From Eretmocerus hayati (lineage: Eukaryota > Arthropoda > Insecta > Hymenoptera > Aphelinidae): a DNA stretch of 64,000 nucleotides. Location: the NCBI GenBank assembly GCA_029851415.1, contig CM056742.1, positions 158,911,121 to 158,975,120 of the forward strand. The letters are read 5' to 3'. The position numbers were made by a program, and so were the translations under genes. Below the pieces are notes generated by a model that ran no database searches, was not told the origin of the DNA, and was given only the letters and a program-made list of their open reading frames with translations. Positions within the stretch are counted from its first letter, which is position 1. Each line of letters opens with the position of its first letter. Of this stretch, positions 1 to 12,200 are shown one piece after another.

Positions 1-180
1 CCATCTAGACACGTAGACACGTTCCCATTGTCAATTTGGCTCTAAATTATTGCCTTTCTGCTCTAAAGCCGCCAAAACTCTGATAACCGGGTTTACCGTG
101 GTTTAAGCATTAGATGACATTTTAAAGCCAATTTGACCCCAGCATCTTATTCAGATGACCATTTTGAGTCGGAAAAACGT

Positions 181-437
181 GTGTGACGTATGTCACTACG
201 CGCCGAGCCTCGAATAAGTGCAACGCGGGCATCTTCGGATTCTATCTCTGGAGGTGTAAGTCGATGAGACGATGGAGGAATAGGCGGTCGTGGTCCAGTG
301 GTTCGGACGCTTGGTTTCCGGGACACATGGATATCGTGAAGTCGAAGGTCCTGGGTTCGAATCTCCGCGGTTTCCATGTAAAATCGATCGCTTACTTTTT
401 CACGAGTTTATCGGCTTTCCACAAATTCCCACGTGAC
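181..437 (+). repeat. 257-bp repeat with embedded tRNA-like Pol III promoter, copy 1
   Basis: Contains an A-box-like TGGTCCAGTGG at 291-301 and a B-box-like GGTTCGAATC at 354-363. The 63-bp spacing would suit a tRNA with a long variable arm or intron. The acceptor and T stems pair poorly, so it is not a functional tRNA. The ends read GTGTGACGTATGTCAC and CCCACGTGAC, with no poly(A) tail. Probably a tRNA-derived SINE, or a unit carrying one. Confidence 0.65.
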
Positions 438-722
438 AACTGGTGCTAGGTGTGGGGTACCGCATCACTATTCGCGACTCGGTGTATTTGTAAATAAATG
501 AAATAAATTGAGAATTAATTAATGAGAAAAATGAGTAGTTGTCGAGTGTCGCAATAGATGGCAGACCAGCTCCGTGAGAGACTGAGTGACCATGCGAAGT
601 GATGTATGGTAATGACGCGCCCTGCTTGTGGGACTTATCCGCGCATACTGACCACTCCTTCATAATGATGAGGAAGACACCGACACGAGTGGGGACACTC
701 GTATATCCCCACCCCCCTTCGG
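438..722. other. Spacer between the two 257-bp repeats
   Basis: Holds an AT-rich stretch (AAATAAATGAAATAAATTGAG) near 490-512 and a C-rich stretch just before copy 2. Nothing else recognised. Confidence 0.4.
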
Positions 723-979
723 GTGTGACGTATGTCACTACGCGCCGAGCCTCGAATAAGTGCAACGCGGACATCTTCGGATTCTATCTCTGGAGGTGTA
801 AGTCGATGAGACGACGGAGGAATAGGCGGTCGTGGTCCAGTGATTCGGACGCTTGGTTTCCGGGACACATGGATATCGTGAAGTCGAAGGTCCTGGGTTC
901 GAATCTCCGCGGTTTCCATGTAAAATCGATCGCTTACTTTTTCACGAGTTTATCGACTTTCCCCAAATTCCCACGTGAC
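723..979 (+). repeat. 257-bp repeat with embedded tRNA-like promoter, copy 2
   Basis: Same length and orientation as the copy at 181-437, with about five substitutions (about 98% identity). The flanks differ, so the duplicated unit itself is 257 bp rather than part of a larger tandem duplication. The A box and B box are retained, with one change just after the A box (GTGATT for GTGGTT). Confidence 0.65.
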
Positions 980-3846
980 GCGTGCTTGTGTCCCTATTCC
1001 AGCCACTCGTCTCATTTGTGAGCTAGAATGAGAAAACTCCCTCTCACGTTCGCATGCCCCATAATAGACCAAATCATGCCCATTTTAGACCCCTTGGCTC
1101 GAATACCCATCACACGTCTAGCTTGGGGCTTGCCTCTGGAAGTTTCTTTACCAATTTGAGGCTACTTTGGGGAGTAATTCCACACATATTGACGCCCATT
1201 AGTTCAGATGGAACTTATGGGCCATATTTATGAAGTAATTTTTAGCAAAAAGTCAAAAAAGGGTACTTTAAACAGTCTACCGAAAATCAGGACCCAAAAA
1301 AGTCACCCAGATTATTGTTCTAATCAATAGTATTTGTCTTTGAGAACATATTTTCATAGGTTACATGATGAAAAAAGAAAAACGATTTTTTTTAATTGAG
1401 CTCAAAGTTTGGCATTTTCACGAAACTGCTCAACTTGCATCAACTATAACTCCTATAAAAAGCCCGATAATCGACTTTTACCAGTGGTCAAATTGTAGGT
1501 TCTTCTAAGACCTTTAAAATGACTACCGATAAAAGTTATTTATTACTTTTCTAGTAGGAGCTAGGTCACTTAGGAGAAGGCCCAAAAATCGCTAAAATAT
1601 GCTCTCAGTAAGAAGCTCATAGAAGTTGCTAGGCTGGATTATCGATGTCAGATAATTCTTTTTTCAAAAGTACTAGTTTCAACAAAGAAAATGCGCCGAA
1701 GTACGTCGAAAAATATTGGGTCTAGTCGGAGCTTTAATTTTTCGAAAACAGGCTTGAAAAGGGTCAAAAATGGGCCTTTATTGGGCCCTAGGGCCTACGG
1801 GAAGCATTGAAAAAATCCAAAAAAATGTTTTTTGTACTATTCAAAGATAGAACCAATGGGGAAAAAAATTTTAGGGATCCTTTCCAGACCCCCTCCCCCC
1901 TGGTGACGGCATTTGTCGAAATGACTCAAATACAATCTCGATTTCGAGTGGAGTTTGAGATTAATTCGAGTGAATCGAGTGAACAGAAAAGTCGAACCAA
2001 ACAGTAGTATAGTCTTGTCAAATAGATTAAGCCTTGGACAGCGTATTGCTCAAATAAAGTAAAGATTAGGGAATAATATAAATCATTGAGTAGAATTCAA
2101 AACTTTGGGTAATTTTTACCAATGGCTTCAACGACAGTCATCCTGAATTCAGGGTAGATGAAATGCAAAAAATACGTGACTTAGATACCACTTCCATTCA
2201 AATTATTCCATTCCACATGTTGATAGGTTAGGAATAGAAGGACTCCAGCTCTACTTAACATGTAATCATAGCTGTTTTGATAGTGACTAGATGTTGTTTT
2301 TGTCGAGTATTCAACATTGTTCTACAAACAGATCAAAATTCATTACTCATTGACTTATTTTCGATGGATTTCGACAAGTTTTGCATGTCTCGAAGGTCCT
2401 CCAAGAGGGAGAAAGAAAATCTACATCTCAAAGCCTCGCAATATCACAAATTTGCTTCTACATGCTTTAATCAAACCATCTCATGCTGGGTCGATCTACA
2501 TTCCTATCTATCTACACTTCTTATTTACTCAAATTTTAGACACAGTGTCAAGTTGGCTATTCACTATCTCAGTCATCGCGTGCAAATATTTAAATCTATC
2601 CAAACAACATTAGCTCAAGAACGACAACCTTATACAAGAATCTTTCTTGCAACAACAACTTACTCTCAATCAGCTCGCCATCACCACCACAACCAACTTG
2701 ACCATAAGCGTTTCTAATACCCATTTGTAATTCTGCCGCAAAGTCAGCTTGCAGACCACTTCCCAATGCGAGCATCTAAAATCGTCATCTCAAAGAGGAT
2801 AGACATCGTCAACCAGTGCTTATATGCTGAGGTATCGAGGTGCCCATTGAAATTCTCCCTGGGTGCAATTACGCATCGTAGCAGTGGATAGTAGCCTGTA
2901 TCCGGCTAATCCTACTGAATGAATGGACTCGGTGAGCCGTGTACTGTAAGGTGTGGCCACTTTATATAGAGTCGAACAACTTGTGCGACAATTGCCTTGC
3001 CTACAGTTGTGGGATTCGCACTCACCGAGACAAAGATCTCACTTGCCAATTAATGTACTATCTCGCGACGATCTCTGGTCTGAACCGCATAGTACACGTG
3101 TCTGCTGAGTTCACTGCGTACTCGTTTATTTGCTTCGTGAAACTTTCTGTATAGATTTTGCGGCTTTTCGCTCATCAAGCTTCAATCTGGGGTGCGAGAG
3201 TATAATGCTCGATGCCTCGAGAGAATGGTATTTTGTGCATCGATGGTCTCAGTGGTATAGACCTTTTGGAAAGGTTTCTCTAACGATGGTTCCTTTTCAG
3301 GTGCGACAGCATAGGTAATTTTTTATTTTTTTGTTGTCATAGATAGCTATGGGTACAAGAAAAATTCCCGGGACTTTTGCTCACTTTCAAAATAGATCAT
3401 ATTTAGGTAAAAACATTCAAATAGCCGTTTCATGCATGGGATACTTCCAACATTATTTGGAATGATAACAACGGGCTTATTGTAGAAGAGCAACATTATG
3501 GGATTATCAATTCCTGATTGAAAACAGTTTTCATGATTTTCATTTGATAATGTCTATTGATATCACCAATCGTTGGGTAGAATAAATACAAATCTCGATT
3601 TCATCATCTGGATTCAAGATTTGAAACAGATAGATGAGGCTATATCCCTAAACAACTAGCCTAGTATTGTATTGCTCGTCTTACGTATTGCATTGGTATC
3701 TTTGCATAGAAATACAGCTCTTCACTATTCTCAAGCTGGATCAGAATATGTCCTATTCTATACGTCAATTATGTCGAGAAAATCCAGTCAAAACTTAGAA
3801 AGCACAACTTATTGGCACCACAACATCATCTCCGTCCGCTTTTCAT
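980..3846. other. Intergenic, no gene recognised
   Basis: AT-rich sequence with scattered short open frames that lack similarity, splice context or codon bias. The part near 1140-1800 has phrases such as GAAGTACGTCGAAAAATAT that recur inside the 36.7-kb element, so an old transposon fragment is likely. Confidence 0.4.
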
Positions 3847-4182
3847 TCACCAGGAGAGGTCATCAAATCCGGATTACGAATTTGGCTGAAACTTTGGAAA
3901 TTGTCTTCTTTTAATGCCAAAAGATGGAACCCAAATTTATGGACCCTAACACTCAAGCGTTTCTGAGCTACAGCCAAGGACATTAGTATTGCTCATATGG
4001 ACCCATGTTAAAAATCATACATATAGGTATACCTGCAATGCTAATGTCCTTGGCTGTAGCTCAGAAACGCTTGAGCGTTAGGGTCTCTAATTTTGGGTTT
4101 CATCTTTTGGCACTTGAAGGAAACAATTTCCAAAGTTTCAGCCAAATCCATTGTTCCGGATGTGATAACCACTCCTGGTTAG
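3847..4182. mobile_element. 340-bp palindromic MITE, copy 1
   Basis: Arms 3847-4010 and about 4035-4182 are reverse complements, including AAGCGTTTCTGAGCTACAGC against GCTGTAGCTCAGAAACGCTT. The arms run from CACCAGGAGAGGT to ACCACTCCTGGT. No coding capacity. Shares its core with the copies at 5.05 and 12.94 kb. Confidence 0.85.
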
Positions 4183-5046
4183 TACCATTTCTCCGAGATG
4201 TATCGGTGAGTCAGCTAACTCAACAATCTCGATCATGATGAAATAAAAGTCAGCTTAGACCACTGAGTACACAGTTCATGAATTTTCCCTTCTCACAAGC
4301 ATCAGAAAGAATATAACGAGCAAAACGTAAAATAGCAAAAACACAGATAGTAGAAAGAAAGCGTACCTCGATAAGGTCTCCAAGTGCCAACGTGTGGAAA
4401 AGTAAAGTCAGAATCATACAGGCGAGTGTATACATATAAAGTGTCTGGGCTCTCACAACTTGACATTCTATAACGAGCAATCCTCCACACGCGGAAAAGC
4501 CAGCCCTCTTAATTAATGCAACTTTTATTATTGTTTCCTTGAACAATTCAACCGCACTCGGCTCGCCCGCGCAGTTCTCTCTCACTCTCAAAACTTTGGC
4601 CTCGCAATACACGCATACCTCAGCGAGCGGCAACGTCACCCTCTGCGGTACTCTTCTGCTACTTCTCCCCAGGCATTTTCACGTCTGACGCAGAAATCGC
4701 TTGTCCTCTCTTCTATGCTCAATTTTTCTACCACACCGACACATCCTGTATAGCATTGCGCAATCGAAATTTTATCTCGACTGTATGCCGCAGTGTAGTA
4801 ATAAGTTACAGATAGAATACAACTTTTTATAATGTAAGAGCACGCTTGTGGTCTAATTTGAAATTGGAAAGGAAAGAACTTGGATCGTGAAAGGCAGAAA
4901 TCAATCGACACACTCAAAATCTTGAATCCTTCCGATTTATGGAAACAAATCACATTCAATTTGAGCGTTTTTCTGTGACTGTTCACAAGGAACCGACGCA
5001 GTGCAATATCACCAGCTTCAACTTGGTTCGTGACAGTTCCTTCAGC
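4183..5046. other. Intergenic between two palindromic MITEs
   Basis: Minus-strand open frames of up to 156 codons cross this stretch, but one runs into the MITE at 5047 and none resembles a known protein. No gene called. Confidence 0.4.
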
Positions 5047-5386
5047 ACTAACAAGGGGAGGTCCAACCTTGCGGAACACGGATGTTGATGAAACCCTGGG
5101 GATCATCTTGTTTTGGTTAGAGATGAAAATATCTCAAAGGACTCATTTCCATGGGCCTCCTATCCCGAGATAAAGCTATGGAGCTTAGCATTGATACTAT
5201 GTCTATACATACGATTTTTCAACATGGGCCTATGTTGGCAATGCTAATCTCCATGGCTGTATATCTCAGAATAGAAGGCCCATGGGATCTAATCCTTGGA
5301 GATACCTTCATTTTGCACCAAAACAAGATGATCCTTAGAGTTTCATAAGGATCCGTGTTCCGCAAGGTTGGACCTTCCCTTGTAAG
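5047..5386. mobile_element. 340-bp palindromic MITE, copy 2
   Basis: The left end ACTAACAAGGGGAGGTCCAA pairs with the right end TTGGACCTTCCCTTGTAAGT. Arms run inward through GCGGAACACGGAT and CATGGGCCT to the centre. Same termini as the copy in vitellogenin intron 3 and the same core as copy 1. Confidence 0.85.
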
Positions 5387-8300
5387 TATATTCGAATGGT
5401 GGCGATGGAAAATATTTCACACTGAATATTTTCGCAAAACCAAGTGAGACCCAATGATTCTCATTGAATTATACGAGATGGAGAAAGTTTCCTCCCTCTT
5501 CACGAATCAAGCTCGGGATCAAGAGTTCCATCACACAGGTCACCAAAGTTTTAGCTACGACGAGTCTATAATGTGTTTCTCAAGGTAATCGCTACGCTGA
5601 GTCCGAATCTATTCTATGAATTTGCCAACACTTTGTAATTCGCCATTTTTTGTAGTGATGAACTCAAATCTCCATAGGAAATTGAGAATCCTCTAGTCTC
5701 ACATTCACTTACTCGAGAACTATTCAATATTTTCGGATAAGCTTTACAAATTATAGTAAGTAACAAGTTCACCTTCAATATGAATTCATATTTATTTATA
5801 AGACATGGGATCGATTTTTGCGAGCTTTCAGTGCATATTCTTTGTTTTTATTGGGCAAAATTTCAAAATCTTCTCGAAATTTGGATTCATTAAATCCTGA
5901 TGCTGGAGTGTTCTATATACATCACAAAAATATCAGATTCGAGCTACAAGGATGTGAATAGAGATACCTTATCAAGTTTTTGAGAAAAAGAAATTTTTTC
6001 ATTAAATTCTACGCGACCAAAATGACTGCGGGTGGAGATACTTACGATTAGCCAGGAATCGATATCGCTTTTCAACTATGAATATTCAATTTCAAGTTTG
6101 GAAGTGTGGTTTCATATTCTGTGGTTCAATACATACATATCCATTCAACTGCGGATGTTCACTAATACTAAGGGAATCACGGCAACATTGTACCGATCAC
6201 GAAGTGGATATCATTCAACTCAAATGAAATAAGTCAGTTCCAAACGTTTTCCGTCAAATTTGCTTCAAAAATCCGAATAAATTCTGTTATTTGTGTACGT
6301 ATGTGTCATGTTGAAATGACAGACTTGTTTGCAGAAACGATGAATACTTCGTGTGAAATCTACTCGAAAAGTCATATTGATTCAGCATACCGCGTATTGA
6401 TAAGAAAATATATGCAGACTGATAAATACGAGCGTATTTCATTGAAATATAGCATGTGACAAGGTTTCATGATTTTTAGGAAAACTTCAAACGAGCTGTT
6501 GCAAACAAGGCCGAATTTGATCCGGAGGTTTGGGGGCTCAGGTTGCACTGAGATGCGTAGTTTTGGGTGCCTAAACATGCATGCAAATTTTTCAGATTGA
6601 AACCAAAGCGTATCCGCGTGGAACAAGGTGTCCCATTCAAAATACACGGGGAACGCTCTTGACTGCGTTCTTCTCAAAATTTGCCCTCTGGACCATAATG
6701 GCTCCAACGGAGATTTGTTCTTCAACAAAAAATACAACTGTCAGCGCTCATTCCGTGGACGGAAAATGATGGCCTGGTACCAAAACATCACGTAGAAGAT
6801 GAAAAATGTAGATTTCTTACGCTAATACCGCGAGTTCTGCGAACGGAGTGGGTTCAATCGGAAAGTTACAAGGGAATCAAGGCGTAGACTTTGTTCTGAA
6901 CTTCGATTTAGCACTATGGTTTTTTATGCATATTCATAAATTCCTAAAAAAAAACGCCGAAAAATCGCAAAAAACTATGTTCAGAGTAATAAATTTAAGG
7001 AGGGAAAATTTGGATTTTGGTGCAAAATTGATTTTGTTTTCACAAAAAAATGGTACCGTTAAATTGGGGAATTTTCGTACGAATTCGGCATTTTCTATTT
7101 AGTTCGGCTGGGCTTTTCAACATACATTGACAAAATCCACTCCTATTAGCAGTCAATTGAAAGGTTACAGTCTCAGCTTTTGACTCACGGCCTACGAAGT
7201 TTAATTTGATGTGTCTAGCCGGAGCTAGCAGCAGTCTACGAAGTGCACCAAAGTTAGACTCTGACAGAGTAACTTTGGTACAATTACAAATTATTTCAAT
7301 TCTACCCACAACCACGCAAGTGAATTGATTCTAATCATTCAGAAGTTTTGTTCTAAGCTGTTTGAAACATTTTAAAACCTCATAGATCATCACTCGACTC
7401 AAGATGAGTTGGTAAGAAGCTGTCATACTGAGGTGTACTGGAGTTACCTTGCCGTAATGCTTCTTACCTACAAAGGGGTAACTTTGGTACAGTTTTTCAT
7501 AATTTGTTACCGGTATTTCATTCATTGAAATTTCAAATGCTTCAAATACCCCAATGTAACGATGGTTTCTTCAATATGGTGGTATATGTGATAGAAATGT
7601 AGCATTATACACCCGTATAGTTCGTTCGGGAATACTTCTTGCCAGGTGCACTAACTAGACCACTCGCGTATCGGTGCTAAATCAACCTTTTTAGAAAAAA
7701 ACTTCGATAAACGACTACAGTCATCCACGGGGGATCTACGGTGACTCAACATATTGTTTATGCGTGTGTCAAGAGGGGAGTATAGGTTTCAGAGCAATGG
7801 AATCATTTACGTTGCCGAGCGCGACTCTGGAAGTAATTTTTCAGGGATGTACCAAGGTTGCACCCTGCATTGTACCAAAGTTACCCAATTTTTTGGTGCG
7901 TGTTACCAACATTTGGAAGAGAGTTTTGAACCAGGACCACATACCGAAATTCTTGCGGTCCAGGAAAAGGTTGCATTTTGCCAACCCATGTCATCAAAGA
8001 TCAACCATTCTACACAACACACTTCCACAAAATTCTGATAATTTATTTCATATTATGAGAGGCTCGAAACCATTTAATCTTGATGCAAGGCGACGATTCT
8101 TTCAGAATTTCCCAGAGAAACCTTCTATGTGGTTTTCAAGTTTAATTCAACCTATTTGATGTATTATTTTTGTATCAATTGATGAAATTTTCCAAACAGG
8201 TCATGTCTCCCAAACTTCTATCTAATCTCAAGATGAACATTTGCCTCGTCCACAATTTCAAATCGGTGATGGTCCAAAGGTGTGTATCTTGAGACTGTCT

Positions 8301-8678
8301 CAAACTTTTCGGCATAACAGAATATTATCCAACATTCAAATGAGCTCTCATTTGATGAGCAACAATCTTAAGATGAAAATACAATGCCACCTAACATCCC
8401 TCACCAATCAACATTATTTGCATGAAATAATCTAGGGACTCATACGATTTCATTGAATCATGAATTATGAGATACCCTGGTCGAATAAATAACGTAGATT
8501 TAGTTAAATGTATTGAGTTGAAACAGATCCGTCATCGGAAATCATTGAGTGAGCTAAGGAATCAGATAGCCATGAAGCTACGTTTTTCATGATGGTTGTA
8601 AATTGGGATGTAGGTCAACTATTCAGGTATCTAATAGCGGTCCTTTCAAAATAATACAAAAATGAACAATATATTTCA
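5387..8678. other. Intergenic region downstream of vitellogenin
   Basis: No gene recognised. The 14-mer GTAACTTTGGTACA occurs at 7269-7282 and 7479-7492 and inverted at 7871-7884, suggesting remnants of an inverted-repeat transposon. The vitellogenin 3' UTR must lie at its right edge. Confidence 0.4.
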
Positions 8679-9239
8679 TCAAGGCTTACAACCAAGTGGG
8701 ATAGACATATCCACAGTCTTGGACAGATCTTTTTGAGTAAGATCAGGGTTAGCTCCATCTTCGATTCTCTGCGCTACTTTTTCAGAGGCACTATTCCTGG
8801 GAACACAATGGAATTGGATGGCTTTCCTCTTCATATCTTTGGGTTTGCATTTTGACGAACAAGCCGGAAGAGGCCTTAGGGAAAAACATATTTCGTGATC
8901 CGTGAAGATGGTCTTGGTTCGATGAATAGTACAGCGTTGCTCATTTTCTGCCTTTTGAGCTTCTTCCTTGCTATCATTTTTATTCTTACGACCAGCTTCT
9001 TCGTCACTCACGACATTCCCAGGTTGAATTCTCGTATAAGTGCATTCAGACGATTTGGCATCTTCGGCAAGTTTACGAGCTGGACCTGAACACTGATCAT
9101 CGTTGACGAGGGCATACGTGGCCGCAAATTCATCTGGCTTCTGCAGCATGCAACCTTTAGGAGTTTGTTGGTCATTCTCTGGCTCTCCGTCATTGTTACC
9201 ACAAAGACCTTTGATTGAATTTCGGTACTGGTCTCCAAC
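8679..9239 (-). CDS. Vg: Vitellogenin exon 7 (GLCG motif and cysteine-rich C terminus)
   Basis: Begins VGDQYRNSIKGLCGNND after the acceptor TTTACAG. It then carries a C-terminal tail of spaced cysteines (QCSG, SECTY, RCTIHRT, EICFSL, ACSSKC, FHCV) and ends IPLGCKP-TGA. The order of the cysteines and the ANPDLTQK string agree with the honeybee C terminus from memory. I did not find a canonical polyadenylation hexamer close downstream. Confidence 0.95.
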   Translation of the reverse strand, partial: VGDQYRNSIKGLCGNNDGEPENDQQTPKGCMLQKPDEFAATYALVNDDQCSGPARKLAEDAKSSECTYTRIQPGNVVSDEEAGRKNKNDSKEEAQKAENEQRCTIHRTKTIFTDHEICFSLRPLPACSSKCKPKDMKRKAIQFHCVPRNSASEKVAQRIEDGANPDLTQKDLSKTVDMSIPLGCKP

Positions 9240-12200
9240 CTGTAAATGAGTTTGTCATATTCAAAGATTGAACCATGGGGTTATATTTTTAACCGGCTTG
9301 CATGTGGGGAGAAGGAAACTACAACTACTACAACTCCAACAAAACATTTCAAGTTCCACAAAGTTCCTGGTGAAATAGTCTTAGACTTTAATGTGACTCA
9401 TTGTGCTCTGTGAGGGATTTCTATCAGTTCTTCAAGTTTCCTCCGACAAGACTTCAGAAACTTTGTCAAGAGACAAAATAAAAATTCCTCCCTGCAGAGG
9501 CCTGGTGAAATATCTCAACATTTTCGTCACAAGCGCTAGTTTCACATCCTCTCCATATTCGAATAATGCTTTTACGTACCGTTACCCGCGCACGAAATCC
9601 ATCATAAGTAACTTCGACGTCATACTTGTCTGAGACAAGTTTTACAGACTTTTTGCCGACTTCAAATAATTCGAAAACGATTTCCCTATTCGAATTTTCT
9701 TCTATGTGGCTCTTCGTTTTTGAGTATCTGACATTCTTTCCATTGACCTTAACTTCCGGTTCACTGGAACCAGATGGAGTGAGATCAATAACTTTGTTTC
9801 CAATGGTGATTTTCAACTCTTTTTGTCCGTTCTCATTGTCTCTGGTCAGAACGCTGACACGCATATCACCAGGTAGACTCTTTTTCGATTCAGGTTCATC
9901 AGCATTTTTTATCGGGTAAGGAGTCATGACAACATGCCAACATTTTCCAAGATGAATTGGATAGCGATGGTTGTCGAACGTATTGATTTCTGTCTTATCG
10001 ATTGAGCAGATACCTAGAATGGACCGAAAACATGCTTGAAAAGACTGATACCAGGAAGAATGTAATTATCAAAGGGGATTACTCACCATCAAGCTCAGAA
10101 TCTCTCTCATCTTCAAGTAGACTCTCCTCTCCATTTCTGAAAGTGTCATAACCCTTACGAGTCAACTTGATATCCTTCAGATGAAGTTTACCTTCAGACG
10201 TCTTCACGCCAACATCCATTTTTTTGTTATCTGAGCTCAATTTGAAGTCAAACCTCATTTTATTGTCATCTTCTCTGTCCTTGCGATTTTTGTGTGAATT
10301 AATTAAATTATGGGACATCCTCTCAGCAGAATCTAAAGCATCTAAAATAGCTAATTTCAAGTATGGTTCATTTTCAAAAGTGACCACAAAATCTCCAGCA
10401 TCGACTGAAGCAGCACGTTTGTTGACTTTTTCACATGCCTCCGTCATTCTGTTTCCATCTCTACTGTGCTCATTGCAATCTTGGGCCTCCCGAGACTGAC
10501 GAATTTCATTTTTACGCTCATCCGTCTGCATGAGACTGCCTTGAACTTTCAGTCCATGTCTGTTTGGTATATCAGAGCCATCACCCTGTCCATAATGGAA
10601 TTCGATATCGAACTCACTTTTTCCATTAGCTTCCAAGGTCTCTTCATAACTAAGAGATTCAACATGAGGTATTTTGGTCTCGATTCCAGCAGAGATGTAT
10701 AGATCTTGTTGGTCTAGAAGCCTTGCACTTGCATACAACAGAGCTCGAGATTTTTTATCCACATGACTTCCAGCAACAGCCGCAGTTAAGGTAAGAGAAG
10801 ATTGTAGATCACCAGTCACTTGTAGCTTGGCATCGATAGCTATAGCGGTACCAGAAGTGATATCTTTACCAGCCTCTCTCAACATTTTTTGTTTTCTTCC
10901 CTCTTCATCAAGACTTCGTTCCAAATACGGTGCCTTTGCATTTGGAGATTTATTCTCAGAATCTTCATTCTTTTCATCGTTAGTAGTCTTTTCCGAACCA
11001 TATGATAGAGCAACTTGAATTGCCATATCGCTACTTGGAGAAAAGTGTACAGAGTATCTCTTGTACTCTGTTTTCATGCTAATGGGATAATAGGTCGATA
11101 ATATTGACTGAGAAAGATCGTTCACAGCTTCGATTGTATTTTGAAGTCTGTGCTTACTTTCCCATTTGAATTGCAATCTCAGTTTGTCCTTCTTGTCATT
11201 AATGTCGACTTGAGAATGCTGCACTTTGTTCTTCATTAGCACGTGGGTATCTTCATCCCTTGTTATAGGCTCTAAATTGAAAATGTCATGCTTTGCCGTG
11301 AAAGGTTCAAGCTCGTACTGGAGTACTCTGTACTCTTCTTTATCAGCATTTGGTTTGACACTTAAACGAGCCTCGTTCTTTTCTAGGTTAATGTCGAGTT
11401 CGGTATGAATAGGAAGATGAATCTGTACACTCTTGTCTATTCCAGCGATGTACTCTTGGCTTTCAAAAGGTGTAACAAAACCAATTCTTTTCTGTACTTC
11501 CATGCCGTACACTATTCTTACTTTACCAAATGCCTTTATGGATTTTGGCATTTGAGATTCAGACTCTGGTTCAACGTTTAATTTAGTCGCTCCATTGAGA
11601 CTCATCACAGTCGGATTGTTGTATGTAAAGTAGAATGGGAATCCAGTATCCGTTGGGAAGCTGACAGTCACCTCGATGTTATTCAGTTTTGTTTCCTCAT
11701 AACCTTCACCTTTTTTCATATTTTCAATCACTTGTTCAAATTCTGCAGAAAAATTTGGATGAATCTCAGTAATTATACATGAATGAGATCATTGACCGTT
11801 GATGAATTTGGTACTTACGTTTTGGGATGGACTCAAGTGTTTTCTTGTCGAAAGAAGTGTAGTGATTTCCAAATCCGTTAGAAGTGAAAAGTAACCCTTC
11901 CAATTTCTTGGATTCTTTTTCAGAGACTCCCAACATCTTGGCCAGATTCTCCGGAGAGTAAGTTTGTTGAGATCCATCTTGACTCTGTGAATTCTGATCA
12001 CCTTCTAATTTCTGGAATATAAGATCGATGAAAGCCTTAGAGCTTGAAAGGAGAAGCAGAGCTTCCATTTTGGAACCTTTCATCCCCATAGAAGATGGGG
12101 TATTACTAAGATAGAAACCCTTGGGGATGATACTGTCATCACTGCCTATTGTATAAGCTTCGAGAGAGAATCCAGCTTCAGTTAGAGGATTCTTCCATGT

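Noticed and set aside
283..380. Possible functional tRNA gene
   Set aside because: A and B boxes are present, but the acceptor and T stems do not pair well and the sequence is part of a 257-bp repeat found twice.
4636..5106. 156-codon minus-strand open frame
   Set aside because: Its start lies within the left arm of the MITE at 5047, and the protein has no recognisable features.
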